This document shows, one piece after another, positions 53,983 to 63,889 of a stretch of 64,000 nucleotides of DNA. The position numbers were made by a program, and so were the translations under genes. The notes below the pieces were generated by a model that saw nothing but the letters and a program-made list of their open reading frames with translations, was not told the origin of the DNA and did not search any database. The DNA comes from Dallia pectoralis. Lineage: Eukaryota > Chordata > Actinopteri > Esociformes > Umbridae. Within the stretch, counting starts at the first letter, position 1, and the number at the start of each line of letters is the position of its first letter. The stretch spans positions 3,431,908 through 3,495,907 of the forward strand of contig CM055728.1 of NCBI GenBank assembly GCA_029465975.1, in the 5' to 3' direction.

Positions 53983-54959
53983 TCCTAGATACTGGCGGAC
54001 CGAGGCGGGAATTCCTCACGCTTCTGATGAATGATCTGAAGCATTGCGCTATCTTTGATGGACCTCCAGAAAGCCGTTACCTGGTGTACAACTCCACAGG
54101 TGTCTTTTTTCATGGCAGTTTATGTATTCTTTAAGAAGTGTTATTATATTTTGATGAAAGTATTATTTTTCTTGTACATTGAGTCCCACGTTCTGCGAAA
54201 TTCAAGCACTTTAAAATAAGGGTTGACACTATACACGAACCCTTTAGTTTTATTAAACTTTCTGGCCATACATATAATCATAGAAAATAATGAGGTCATG
54301 TCAACTGGGTCACCATCTGCCTGAATCTAACAGAAAGTTGCTCTTAACAGATAAAGATGGCCATTAACTGTCATTTTTCTGTACTTTTTTGTATTTTTTC
54401 TGTGCATGACAGCTGTCAGGGAAAATGAATATGGCCTGGCAGGAAAGATCACTGCTGTGTCTATTGTACACGGGGGACCAGCACCGCATTTCCTGTCAAA
54501 GGACCTTGTTAACAACATTGTAGGGAATCCCAGTTTCGGTGCCACTGTGGAAGATATCACAGATGAGGAGATAGGGAGAGTTCTGCATCAGGTATAACGT
54601 GACCTTGATTCAAGTAGTGTGTTTACTAAAAGCACATTTTTTTTATTCAGAAAAGGTCATAGTGTAATGAACAGACCATACGTTTCATATCTCCATTTCT
54701 ATCAGTAAGACTCCCTGTTTTGTTTGAGTGGTTTACCATTTGACTGACCATTGCAAGATTCTAACCCTATCAGGGATGGGTTTTGCTAAGTCTTAGGTCC
54801 AGGAAGCAGATGTGCAAATGGTGATAACAGAACAAAGCCAAGAACCCACGGAACAGCGCTGGGTAAGAACTAAAGGCAAGGGATAACCCACGCGCGTTAC
54901 AATAGTTTTAAATAATAACGGTTGCAGTGCTCTTTCACAATCTTTTATAAAGTTGTAAT

Positions 54960-56228
54960 TAGGGATGTAAACGGTTAATCGACTATAGATTAATTGTCGA
55001 TAAGAGTTTACTCGATTCAATTAAACTATTTGTCGGTTAATTGAACATTGCAATCAAAGACCGTTTTCCACAGGACGTAGGTGTAATTGAACGTGACACG
55101 AGATTCTTGCGGGCGGCGAGAGACCCGACACTAACTTGAGGCGTCAAAAAAGAAACCAAGCATGAGGCGTTCAAAACAGAGTGGAGTGTGGGAGCATTTA
55201 AAATTAATAAATTAATATTTTGATTTTATGTTAAAGTAGGGACAATAATTCAATATCAATATATATCGCTGTCATTTTTTTCAATAACGGTGGTATGATT
55301 CTTAAACACATTTTCGATATTTCAATATTTTTGCTGATCTCCAACGCGTCAAGTTTAAGCTACAAAATGAGCGCCCATGACCGCAATTCAAACGTGACTG
55401 AACGAGCGTCCACAAGTGAGGAGAAAGCATTTTATTAGAGAGGAAAGACTAATTCAATGGTAGGGAAGTGGTTTGGCTTTCTGAGACCTGATAAACTTCA
55501 GGTTTCAGCGTGATGCTACATGTGCGGTAGAGTGGAGCCGACTAGCAGCGTGTTATGTTAAAGCTGCAGTACCTTTGTAGTTAAAAATTAGCCAGTACAT
55601 CATGAATCCAATATCCAAACCGTGTTTTTGTTTTATCCTGATTCACTATGGTACACCTATAATAAGTGTTTATATTCAGACTATTTTAAACTACTTCGGC
55701 TCTGCTGCGGCGTAGCCCAGTACCTGCGTGATTCGTCATAGACATAAACGGAGAGAAGAAGTTCCGGCTACAATGTTCTTCCGCAAGATGCATGCAGAGC
55801 GCCAAAATTTATGTTTAAAGTTAAATATATTAATAAGGTCAGTCTTAGAGTCTTATGTTTATTTGACTTTTCTTGTTTGTTTAAAGGTTAAATTCAAATA
55901 AAAAGTGAAGGTTTATTTATTTGTACCGTTTCATTTCTAAAATATTATGTAGTTTTATAGGAGGAGGTTTCATAGACTTGGCAAATTCATTTTTCAGAAG
56001 ATTGTAGGTACAGACATCTGTTGTGGGTGTTTTTTACATTTTTTATGGTTCATATCGATATCGGAATTATATCGTATCGACCCCAATTAAGAAATATATC
56101 GTGATATAAAATGTGGCCATATTGTCCAGCCCAATGTTAAAGACACTATTGATACCGTGAGAAATTTACATTCTCCGGAGTCTCAATCAACTAAGGATTA
56201 ATTAATTAATCGATAATTTGCATCCCTA
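54960..56228. mobile_element. hAT element with perfect 8-bp target duplication
   Basis: Left end TAGGGATGTAAACGGTTAATC at 54960 (given as TAGGGATGTAAACGG), right end TTTGCATCCCTA finishing at 56228. Identical GTTGTAAT flanks at 54952-54959 and 56229-56236. Contains a second hAT at 55237-56134 and no recognised gene. Confidence 0.9.
55237..56134. mobile_element. hAT element nested in a hAT
   Basis: Left end TAGGGACAATAATTCAATATC at 55237 (first bases TAGGGACAATA), right end TATTGTCCAGCCCAA finishing at 56134. Identical TGTTAAAG flanks at 55229-55236 and 56135-56142. Interior with ATCGATATCG subterminal words; no coding sequence seen. Confidence 0.85.
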
Positions 56229-56325
56229 GTTGTAATGAATATAATAGGCCTACAAATCAAAAATAATAAAACATAAATATATTAGATCAAAATACATTTG
56301 TATATATTTCTAATATGCTGACAGG

Positions 56326-56810
56326 TGTGATAAACAGGGGTTTGGTTCCCTCTAGTCAGAGTCTGACACTCCCCCGATCAACAGAGAGGGGGAGTCATCA
56401 GACCAGATCTAATTCACCTGAGTTCTGAGCACACCTGTAGGTAATCAAGTCTGGTATATAAGGTGTGCTCAGAACTTCAGTCGGTGCGAGGTATTGTTTG
56501 TTTTGCCGACATACTAAGCGTTATATCAAAATTCCCAGTAGAAAGTTTTCTCGTGTACCAGTCCTTCGTTCCGTCCTTTGATTACTCAGAGTCTGCCTAA
56601 CCCTTTTGTGCCTTTTCGTGATTCCTGCCCTGGACCTTTGCCTGCTCCGTTTTCTACGCTCCACGCCTCTTCCCACGGTGCCTTCTTCGGACTCTGATCT
56701 CCCGGTTTCGACCTACGCCTGCCTGACCACGTTTTGTGCTTATCCCTTGTCTGTGTTTAATAAATATATCGCAATCTGCGATTGGATCCGCCCTCCCTGT
56801 CCCGAGCGTA
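56326..56810 (+). repeat. gypsy 5' LTR
   Basis: Begins TGTGATAAAC. A TATA box (TATATAAG, 56455-56462) and a poly(A) signal (AATAAA, 56759-56764) are in the usual order. The final bases are separated by the SINE insertion at about 56811. Confidence 0.7.
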
Positions 56811-57291
56811 TTCATTGGAAGAGGTGTTAGTGAGGCCAGAATGGGCTGCATTCTGGTCTGTGTGGGTCCTAACGCCCCAGTATAGTGACGGGGACACTAT
56901 ACTGTCAAAAAAGCACCGTCCTTCGGATGAGACGTTAAACCGAGGCCTTGACTCTCTGTGGTCATTAAAAACCCCAGGATGTCCTTCGTAAGAGTAGGGG
57001 TGTAACCCCGGCATCCTGGCCAAATCTGCCCCTTGTTCTCTGTCCATCATGGCCACCTAATCATCCCCATATATACACTAATTGGCTTCATCATTACCGT
57101 CTCCTCTCCACCAGTAAGCTGGTGTGTGGTGTGTGTTCTGGCACAATATGGCTGCCGTCACGTCATCCAGGTGGATGCTGCACATTGGTGGTGGTTGAGG
57201 AGATTTCCCTTTCATGTAAAAAGCGCTTTGAGTTCCCAGGAAGAAAAGCGCTATATAAATGTAATGAATTATTATTATTATTATTATTACA
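56811..57291 (+). mobile_element. SINE with L2-type tail
   Basis: It contains GCACCGTCCTTCGGATGAGA, GTAAGAGTAGGGGTGTAACC, CAATATGGCTGCCGTCACG and AAGCGCTTTGAGTTCCC, then AAAAGCGCTATATAAATG and an (ATT)n tail. This order is typical of a widespread fish SINE whose 3' end comes from an L2-type LINE. It lies at the end of the gypsy 5' LTR. Confidence 0.75.
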
Positions 57292-57303
57292 GAATACCTC
57301 GCC

Positions 57304-58146
57304 ATGAACATGGATCCAGCAGATTTACGGAAGCACTGGGAACAGCAGGAACAACGAATGGAGGAGATGCTAGAACTGCTCCAGTCCGGCGTCGCCGAAA
57401 CTCCTTCGGCGAGTGTGGTTGTTTCCCGGCCTTCTCCTATAACGCTCCCCACCAAATACGATGGGAGACCAGGAGGATGCCAAGGGTTCCTACTCCAGAT
57501 CGCCCTGTACATCTCTCATCATCGAGCATTGTTTCCTGACGGAGCGGAGTAAGGTAGATTTTAACATCTCTCTACTAACTGGAAGAGCTCTCGAGTGGGC
57601 CACGGCACTATGGTCCGCAAATGTACCCGAACTGAACTCCGAGGCACAGTATAACCGGTTGTTTCGGGAGGTTTTTGATCATTCCGTGTCCCGACGGAAC
57701 GTCGGCGATTTATTGTGTGATCTCTCCCAAGGCACACGTACTGTGGCAGATTACGCGCTGGCTGCGGGCAGCGGATGGAGTGAGTCGGGCCTGTTGACTA
57801 TATATCGTCGAGGACTCCGAAAGGAGTGGCATGCCGAGGTGACGTCTCCGAACTCAATCGCTACATTAATATCTCAATAGCCATTGACAATCTGCTCCTC
57901 GAAGGCAAGGAAAAGCCAACTCGACCCGTTACGCACGAGTCAGGTGCCAGTGGATCTACTACACGGGATTCTCCTTCTGATGAGCCCATGCAACTGGGTA
58001 GACTGCCTCTAACAGCCCTGGAGAGGCAACAACGAAGAAGAGATGGGTTATGCCTATATTGTGGTCGTTCGGGCCATTTCATTCGACAATGCCCCGTTCG
58101 TCCGCCCGGGTCGCGGAATACCGTCTGGGATCTATTAAGCCGGTGA
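57304..58146 (+). pseudogene. gypsy gag with CCHC zinc knuckle
   Basis: ATG 57304 starts MNMDPADLRKHWEQQEQRME (coiled-coil-like). The frame breaks near 57540, continues as LLTGRALEWATALW and VFDHSVSRRNVGDLL, then shifts again to a region ending in CLYCGRSGHFIRQCPVRP, a C-x2-C-x4-H-x4-C knuckle. Two frameshifts make it non-functional. Confidence 0.75.
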
Positions 58147-59756
58147 GTGAAAAGGACGTTCTTAATATAACCTCAAGACAGATGTATGTACCTGTTACGT
58201 TGTCCCTAGGCAACCAAGTACGAGAGCTAGAGGGTCTCGTGGACTCAGGAGCACTGGAACAGGTCGGACAGGCTTCCATCTACAGCAAGCTGGACCTACG
58301 CAGTGCCTACAACCTGGTCAGGATTCGAGAGGGGGATGAGTGGAAAACGTCCTTTATTACGCACAGAGGACACTATGAGTACTGCGTAATGCTGTATTTT
58401 TTCAAGGAAACTGAGTCCCGCTGAACAGAATTACGATGTGGGTAATCAAGAATTACTGGCAGTAAAGTTAGCTTTGGAGGAATGGAGGCACTGGCTCGAG
58501 GGAGCTACGCACCCCTTTTTCATACGAACGGACCATCGTAACCTCGAATACCTACAGGGGGCAAAAAGACTTAATGCCAGACAGGCCAGATGGTCTTTAT
58601 TCTTTAATAGATTTCGTTTCACCATGTCCTATATTCCAGGATCTAAAAATGGAAAAGCAGATGCCTTCTCCAGGCAGTTTGAACGGCCTGAAAAGAGGAA
58701 AACAACCGAAACCATTCTCCCGGCGGCTTGCCGTGCTGGACCGGTACGTTGGGCCATCGATGATGTAATCCAGGAACGTTTACGCACGGAACCAGCCCCA
58801 CCTGAAACCCCCGTGGCTAAGGTGTTTGTACCAGCGACCATGAGACCGCAACTACTAGAGTGGTGTCACGCCTCCCTAGGCTCTGGACATCCGGGGATTA
58901 TCCGGACAACGAAGCTCATTGGGAGGAAGTACTGGTGGTCGTCCTTGACAGAAGATGTTAGAGATTTCGTAATCTCCTGCCCGGTCTGCGCCCAATCGAA
59001 GACACCCCGTAATCTACCCGAGGGTAAGCTATTACCTCTCCCCACACCCCACAGGCCATGGTCCCACATTGCTCTAGATTTCATCACGGACCTGCCAGAA
59101 TCCAAGCGGAACACGGTAATTTTAGTTGTGGTGGATAGGTTTTCAAAGATGTGTTGTCTCGTGGCCATGAATGCATTACCTAACGCCACTCAGTTGGCAG
59201 AGACTATGTTTCATCAGGTTTTCCGCCAGTTCGGGATACCCGAGGACATCGTGTCGGACAGGGGCCCGCAGTTCATTTCCAGAGTCTGGAAGGCGTTCTG
59301 CGAACGCTTAGGTGTGTCAGTCAGTCTGACGTCGGGATATCACCCTCAGTCCAACGGACAAACAGAGAGACTCAATCAGGACATCGGAAAGTATCTGAGG
59401 CAACAGTGCACCAAACAACCCCATGAGTGGAGCCGGTACCTTCCCTGGGTCGAATACGCCCAAAACTATCTGATCCATTCTTCTTTACACCTAACCCCTT
59501 TCCAATGTGTGTTAGGTTACCAACCCCCCGCTGTTTCCCTGGGATATGGAGCCTGGAGTGGTACTGGCTGTCGATGAGTGGTTCCGTCGGAGTGCACGGG
59601 TCTGGGAGTCAGCACACCAACATCTGGAGAAAGCCACACAGCAACAAAAAACCTACGCTGATCGACGGAGACGACCTACGCCACTATATCATCCGGGACA
59701 ACGAGTGTGGCTCTCAACACGTGACCTGCGCCTCCGACGGCCCGAGCGTATTCATT
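58147..59756 (+). pseudogene. gypsy pol: RT remnant, RNase H, integrase
   Basis: A short RT piece (IYSKLDLRSAYNLVRIREGD, near 58278) follows a protease-like VDSGA. The RT palm with Y-x-D-D is deleted. From 58438 a frame of 379 codons carries RNase H (FIRTDHRNLEYLQGAKRLN) and integrase: the H2C2 zinc motif (HASLGSGHPGIIRTTKLIG ... CPVCAQSK), HIALDFITDLPESKRN, EDIVSDRGPQFISRVWKAF and GYHPQSNGQTERLNQ (D, D, E). A frameshift in a C run near 59528 separates the C-terminal part (DEWFRRSARVWESAHQHLE ... YHPGQRVWLST). Confidence 0.85.
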
Positions 59757-59972
59757 ACAACAGGTCTTAAACTAGGGCTGCACGATTTGGGGAAAATGTC
59801 ATATTGCGAATATTGAGGTCAATATCATAAGTCAACTTGATGGGTTTTAAAGAAAAAAACATTTGTTCGGGGAACAGCTTGTGCCTTGTTTCCTTCAGTT
59901 GTCTCTTTCACCGTCATGCATTCCTCATATTTTTCTCTGTGCTGTTTCAGGTGCTGAAATACATTTGTCGTA

Positions 59973-61120
59973 TAGACCTTTTACACACTTCCGCATTTTT
60001 CGACCGGAAATACGTCAATGTCGGGTAAAATAACTTCCTGTTATCGTAGCGGCAGATACGAGTCGAAGGGTCGCAGTTTCTGTTGTGTCCCAGGCTGTTC
60101 CTGTTCCACCCAAAAACAGCCCTACCTTTCATTTCATTATTTTCCTGTGGATCCAAACCTGAAACCCAAATAGATACAGGCGATCCGAAGAGAGGAAGGG
60201 AACAGATTTGATATAAAAAGAGGTAGCTATGTCTGCAGCCGGCACTTTGCTCCGGATGTTGGTGGCTGCGTCGTTCGTCGCATGAAGAGTGGTGTTGTCC
60301 CGAGCCTATTCCCTTGGAACAATTTTACTGCTCCTTTGAGAAGGGAGTCAGTATATGACAGAACCTTCAAACGTCAGTCTATCCAGCTATTCTGTGAAGA
60401 TAGCACCATGGTGGCTAAGGCAGATGTATCACGACTACGTGACACACCCACCTGCAGGTAAGATTGTTGACATGATTACTGTTCTGTGTTGTGTTAAACG
60501 GTAGCATAAATATATTAAGACTGGTTTTTAATTTCTTTATCTTTACAGATGATCTGGATAAGGCAGCGGATTAGGTCCTTTCACATCAGATTGATTCAGA
60601 TCTGATTATCAGTGAGAATCAGATCTGGCTTAAACTGCTGTGTTTTAGCAAATTATCAAGGACCTTTTTTGTTTTGAAGAGTGAATGAATTCATGTTTTG
60701 TATGTAAATAATGTGTAAATAGTATGTAAATAATTTGGTGTTCCCACCTCGTAAACATCAAATTAAATATAATTGTTATATTCTTAATATTTTTCTGTTG
60801 AAACGTGACTGATTTCACTAAAACATTAAATGTATGTGTAACATCAACTGATAATTACAGTTCACCAACAGTAAGACAAGAGGCAAAACTGATTGGTAAA
60901 GACGAGATTAGTGGAATTCTAGTTTTGCATTCATGTATGTGCCATATAAATATATATCTAATTTATCTTTCGTTTCCGCTATGAATGAGTCATCCCGCCA
61001 AATTCTTTCCACAGTTAAATTTGATAAGCTGTTAGCTGTCATTTCTCCGTTAACAAAGCTTACACCGGAACTGGGTTTACCCGTCCTTGACGTATTTCCG
61101 GTTTTGGCGTAAATGGTCTA
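59973..61120 (+). mobile_element. THAP-bearing DNA transposon (P-element-like), partial
   Basis: Inverted ends are TAGACCTTTTACAC at 59973 and the complement of TAGACCATTTACGCC finishing at 61120, and both are followed inward by ACCGGAAATACGTCAA and GGGTAAA. Flanks TTGTCGTA and TTGCCACG differ by four transitions, so an old 8-bp duplication is possible. It encodes a THAP domain near the left end and nothing else recognisable. A THAP-domain transposase with 8-bp duplications is typical of P elements; the assignment is tentative. Confidence 0.6.
60018..60457 (+). pseudogene. THAP zinc-finger exon
   Basis: From ATG 60018 the frame has CCVPGCSCSTQKQPYLSFHY, FPVDPNLKPK, a TAG at 60171 where the conserved Trp is expected, IQAIRREEG, SYVCSRHFAPD and VVPSLFPWN. 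The C-x4-C ... C-x2-H arrangement and the final P-S-L-F-P define a complete C2CH THAP domain. The exon ends at a donor CTGCAG|GTAAGA (60457). The stop in place of Trp suggests a pseudogene. Confidence 0.8.
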
Positions 61121-61552
61121 TTGCCACGGGATGTAGCAACTTTAATTTTGCAAATCTTGCACAGTACCTCTCTCTGCTCAGTGTCAGTAAACCGACATCC
61201 AAAATACCGCCATATAACAGAGGTAGAGACATTTTTAGATTAGTGTCGATCTCCTCGGCATCCATCTTCGCTCTGGTATTTTCGCGCTGCGCACACACAC
61301 ACACACACACACAAGTGACCACGCACGTAACACTGCACGAGACACATCACGCAACACGACACGCAACACGCCTTTACTGAGACTGTCAGATCTTTTTTTG
61401 CAAGGAAAATCGGCAAAATGTTCTCAGAAAGTTTGTGTTCACAGACGTTTTTTTATTGTTTTTATATATAATCGCAACATTTTGCAGTCATATAATTGCA
61501 AAGGGCTGACATTGCGATTGCGATGCGATTAATCGTGCAGCACTACTTAAAC

Positions 61553-62217
61553 ATGTATTAAACATTTTGTCAAACTTAATTTAACAAATTCTAGTCAGTC
61601 ATGATAAAATAAAAATGATTCGGTAATGGGGCACATGTCTTTGGCCAGAAAGTATCTAATTTGTTATGCCTCTTCGAGGTAGGCTGATAAAATATAGCGC
61701 TATTAAATGCGTCTTTTATTGACGACTGTGTTGCAGTTGGGGTTGTTGCCCTGCTCTTCACATTTCAATTTTTTACTTTTAGTTTGTCATAGGTGACTTT
61801 GTGGTTAATTTTTAGGTGGTTGAAAAGATTTGTGGTATTACCTACTGGTGCAGACACCACCGTGAAGCAAATCTTGCATATTACTTGTTTCTGCTCCACG
61901 TCGGATTGCTCAAATCCGAACATTTGCCATACAACGGAATACTCGGCCCTTTTTGTTCACCAAATTATGCTTTTCTCCCTCTGCCATCTTCACTTGCGTT
62001 GATTTTTTTAAATGACACACACCACCAGACGCCTTGCTGGCAGTGTTGGCTGAGTGAGTTTAGCCTTCTGGAACTAGCGAAAGTGAGCGTTCGCGTCATT
62101 TGATCACAGGACAAATTAACAGTTTACTTGCAAAACGTAATGTGACACGTAACATACTGTTTGCATAATCGTTAGGATGTGAAATCGAATTGAAATTTCG
62201 ATTAATTGAACAGCCCT
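61553..62217. mobile_element. hAT fragment ending TTGAACAGCCCTAA
   Basis: A right-hand hAT end, TTTCGATTAATTGAACAGCCCTA, is present near 62195-62217 (core ATTGAACAGCCCTA). The sequence around 61870-61930 (GCAAATCTTGCATATTAC and CAAATCCGAACATTTGCC) resembles 61150-61210 in the previous hAT. The left end was not identified. Confidence 0.5.
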
Positions 62218-62940
62218 AATTGGCGAGCAAAAGAGCAAGGCAACTAAAACTGGACATAATGTGCAAGTAAATGTAGAGCAAATGGCATACGACAAATACA
62301 GTTTTATACAGTGGTAGCAGAGGTATCAAGGGGACAGACCAAGGCACTGGGGCAGGCAAAGTAAATCTGAAATGGGGGGGGCAAGTGCAATGAGTAGGCA
62401 GTAGCTTTGACAGTCGTGCTTTAAAGGAGGTAAGAGAAATGATATTTCCAATTTTAGGGTCTTTTGTAGTTCATTACAGTCGCATGCTGCTGCAAACTGG
62501 AAGGAGCTACTGCCGAAGGAGGTGTTTGCTTTTGGAGTGACTAGGGAGATGTACCTGCTTGAGAGCAGATTACAGGTTGGTGAGGCAGTGGTGTGTAGAG
62601 AGTATAGGTATTGAGGGGTTTTGCGTAGGATTGACCTATATATGAGGTAGTAAAAGCAGCAAACTTTACCTTACTCCTTCAGAAATTAGTCACCAACACT
62701 GAGGCTTGTAGCTGCTATGTAGGTAGAACTGACCGCCTCTATGGTAAACTCTTCTTCTGGAAACACCACATGTTGTATAATTCAATATATTTAGACCTGG
62801 TATTATGTCCCTTGTATAAGACCCCAGAAAATGAATAGATTCTGTGCGGAAGAGATGTATTATGTTTGCGTTTTGTTTGAGGCAAAGCTATGTATTTAAC
62901 TAAATCAACAAGATTTATATTAGATCTGTTTAAGCATGTA
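62218..62940. other. unassigned non-coding stretch
   Basis: No transposon terminus or protein similarity was recognised. A G-run (62375-62383) and a moderately GC-rich block at 62460-62600 stand out slightly. It may be a repeat I do not recognise. Confidence 0.4.
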
Positions 62941-62942
62941 TA

Positions 62943-63263
62943 GGGGGGTATCGAGTATCGATTGGAACCGGGACTAGCTTTGCGATTTTCCCGGAATCGT
63001 TCAAAAGTTTAAATTCGATTCCTATTTTCGATTAACTGTCAGTGGTCCAAAGTGTTGCTTCACTTTTCAAAACAGAACAAAAGCTCTGCAAAATACAACA
63101 TTTGCGACAAGATTGTTTTGTGCATAGGGTGCACATCGAACATGATAAAGCACCGCCGAGTTCATGGAGTAGAAATAAATGTGTGCCCCGTCTTTGACGC
63201 GCTGCGCGGACTGTCCTCTTCCTCTGGCTCCGACCCCCAGCCTGGCACTGCAGTCCGAATCCG
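62943..63263 (+). pseudogene. hAT left end with BED zinc-finger exon
   Basis: A terminus-like GGGGTATCGAGTATCGATTG at 62944 is followed by a frame (63052-63263) reading SSAKYNICDKIVLCIGCTSN and MIKHRRVHGVEI. This is BED-like, although the usual first C-x-x-C reads N-I-C here. It ends at a donor CCGAATCCG|GTAAGT. The remainder of the transposase is not in the window. Confidence 0.5.
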
Positions 63264-63274
63264 GTAAGTAAAAC

Positions 63275-63440
63275 AATACATATACCCGCATTTTCCGGAC
63301 TCTAAGTCGCATCAGTAAAACTATGCGTCATGAAGAGGGAAAAACATAAATAAGTCACACCAGTCTATAGGTCGCATTTATTTAGAAATGTATTTCGCAA
63401 AATCCAAGACCAAAAAAATACATTTATTTTGGAACATTTA
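63275..63440. repeat. interspersed repeat with CCGGACTCTAAGTCGCA core
   Basis: ACCCGCATTTTCCGGACTCT, then AAGTCGCATCAGTA and CACACCAGTCTATAGGTCGC, follow the 'cggactataagtcgcaccggtctataagtcgca' repeat common in fish genomes. Only one unit is present and its element class is not clear to me. Confidence 0.45.
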
Positions 63441-63544
63441 ATCACAGAACAACCGGCTGAATGGGTGTCCGGAAAAGAGGTCTCTGCCCTAATCACATTT
63501 CTTTCGCTACCTTCAGGTACGGCACTTTGTTTCCTCTCAGTTTC

Positions 63545-63880
63545 CTGAATTTCCTGCCCTGCCCCCAAGTAGACCCTGGGATGATCTGCTGTCTCTGCTA
63601 CCCCACCAGTGGGGGCTAATCTCCGTAGAATACTTTTGAATTGGCTCAGAATAATGTTTCTCTATGCTCAGCGACGTGATGGATTTCTTACAGCTAGAGA
63701 AAATTAAATTATCGCTTAGGGGCTCAATTGTCTTCTCCAAGAAATGGCAGTCGTTTATTTCCTACTTCCAAAGGTTGGAGAAACTACCCTCTGATTAGTG
63801 TACTTTTCTTTCTTCCCTCCAGTATTTATTTTAATTAATTGTCTTCCCCCTGTGCTGTGTTTTTTTTATTGTATCTGTCA
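63545..63880 (+). mobile_element. L1-like LINE 3' end
   Basis: The + strand carries MDFLQLEKIKLSLRGSIVFS and KKWQSFISYFQRLE (63670-63780), which resemble the last residues of fish L1-type ORF2, followed by a pyrimidine-rich 3' UTR. Upstream frames are broken. An older, truncated copy. Confidence 0.5.
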
Positions 63881-63889
63881 TGTATTTTA

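Larger units (their letters stand above)
46120..54862 (+). mobile_element. IS3EU-like two-gene transposon, HECT-side part
   Basis: It starts TATGGAGTAAAATCAGTGCC, preceded by CAGTCT, the reverse complement of the AGACTG before 39161. It has the same subterminal blocks as 39161 onward: TGTACTTGCAGAAAA repeats, CATCACAGCCAATCAAATAA, CACAACGGCAAATAGGAAAA repeats and AACCGGAAAAGGTAGGGCC, with about 550 bp more spacer (46430-46935). The HECT gene starts at 47323. Sequence related to this gene ends at 54862; the exact breakpoint lies between there and the hAT at 54960. Confidence 0.72.
47323..54862 (+). pseudogene. HECT-type E3 ubiquitin ligase with zinc ribbon, N-terminal half
   Basis: Exons: 47323-47449 (MYCRNCGKRVLEKPNFCSGC, a C-x2-C ... 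C-x2-C zinc ribbon), 47885-48007 (basic, GLKTFLAYRKKKAEERQKF), about 48665-48980 (GGLKPVRGK, then after a frameshift near 48765 DEGAFVLLYPDGSEV), 49266-49347 (EVSDISDSD; frameshift in a C run near 49317), 49451-49551, 49659-49769 (acidic DDDDDDDEDEV), 51961-52075 joined to 53991-54099 across a hAT (SNVWDGAVRGFQ, FVKFTDDAGSPEE, GGPRREFLTLLM, the HECT N-lobe), 54413-54591 (GKITAVSIVHGGPAPHFLS) and 54797-54862. Phases agree from 49451 onward; the join of exons 2 and 3 does not fit, so an exon may be missing. HECT ligases accept ubiquitin on a C-lobe Cys and pass it to substrates. The C-lobe is on the other strand at 41748-42722. Confidence 0.75.
56326..59759 (+). mobile_element. Ty3/gypsy LTR retrotransposon, decayed, 3' LTR almost deleted
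   Basis: It is flanked by ACAGG at 56321-56325 and 59760-59764. The 5' LTR starts TGTGATAAACAGGGG. Both LTR copies end with CCCGAGCGTATTCATT, but only about 20 bases of the 3' LTR remain. The order is LTR, gag, CCHC, protease/RT remnant, RNase H, integrase, with frameshifts and deletions of most of RT. A SINE sits at the 5' LTR/gag border. Protein sequence is closest to fish sushi-ichi-like gypsy elements. Confidence 0.8.
59773..61544. mobile_element. hAT element interrupted by a THAP-bearing element
   Basis: Left end TAGGGCTGCACGATTTGGG at 59773, right end ATTAATCGTGCAGCACT finishing at 61544. Flanks TCTTAAAC (59765-59772) and ACTTAAAC (61545-61552), 7 of 8. It abuts the gypsy target duplication. 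An (AC)n run lies at 61287-61310 in the right part. The insertion at 59973-61120 is foreign. Confidence 0.8.

Noticed and set aside
53720..54034. Arg/Pro-rich and Ser/Arg-rich frames on both strands
   Set aside because: They are translations of the GGTCTCGGCCCCCTTC tandem repeat inside a hAT end.
61077..61380. Frames on both strands around the (AC)n run
   Set aside because: They translate hAT subterminal DNA and a CA microsatellite; no domain was recognised.
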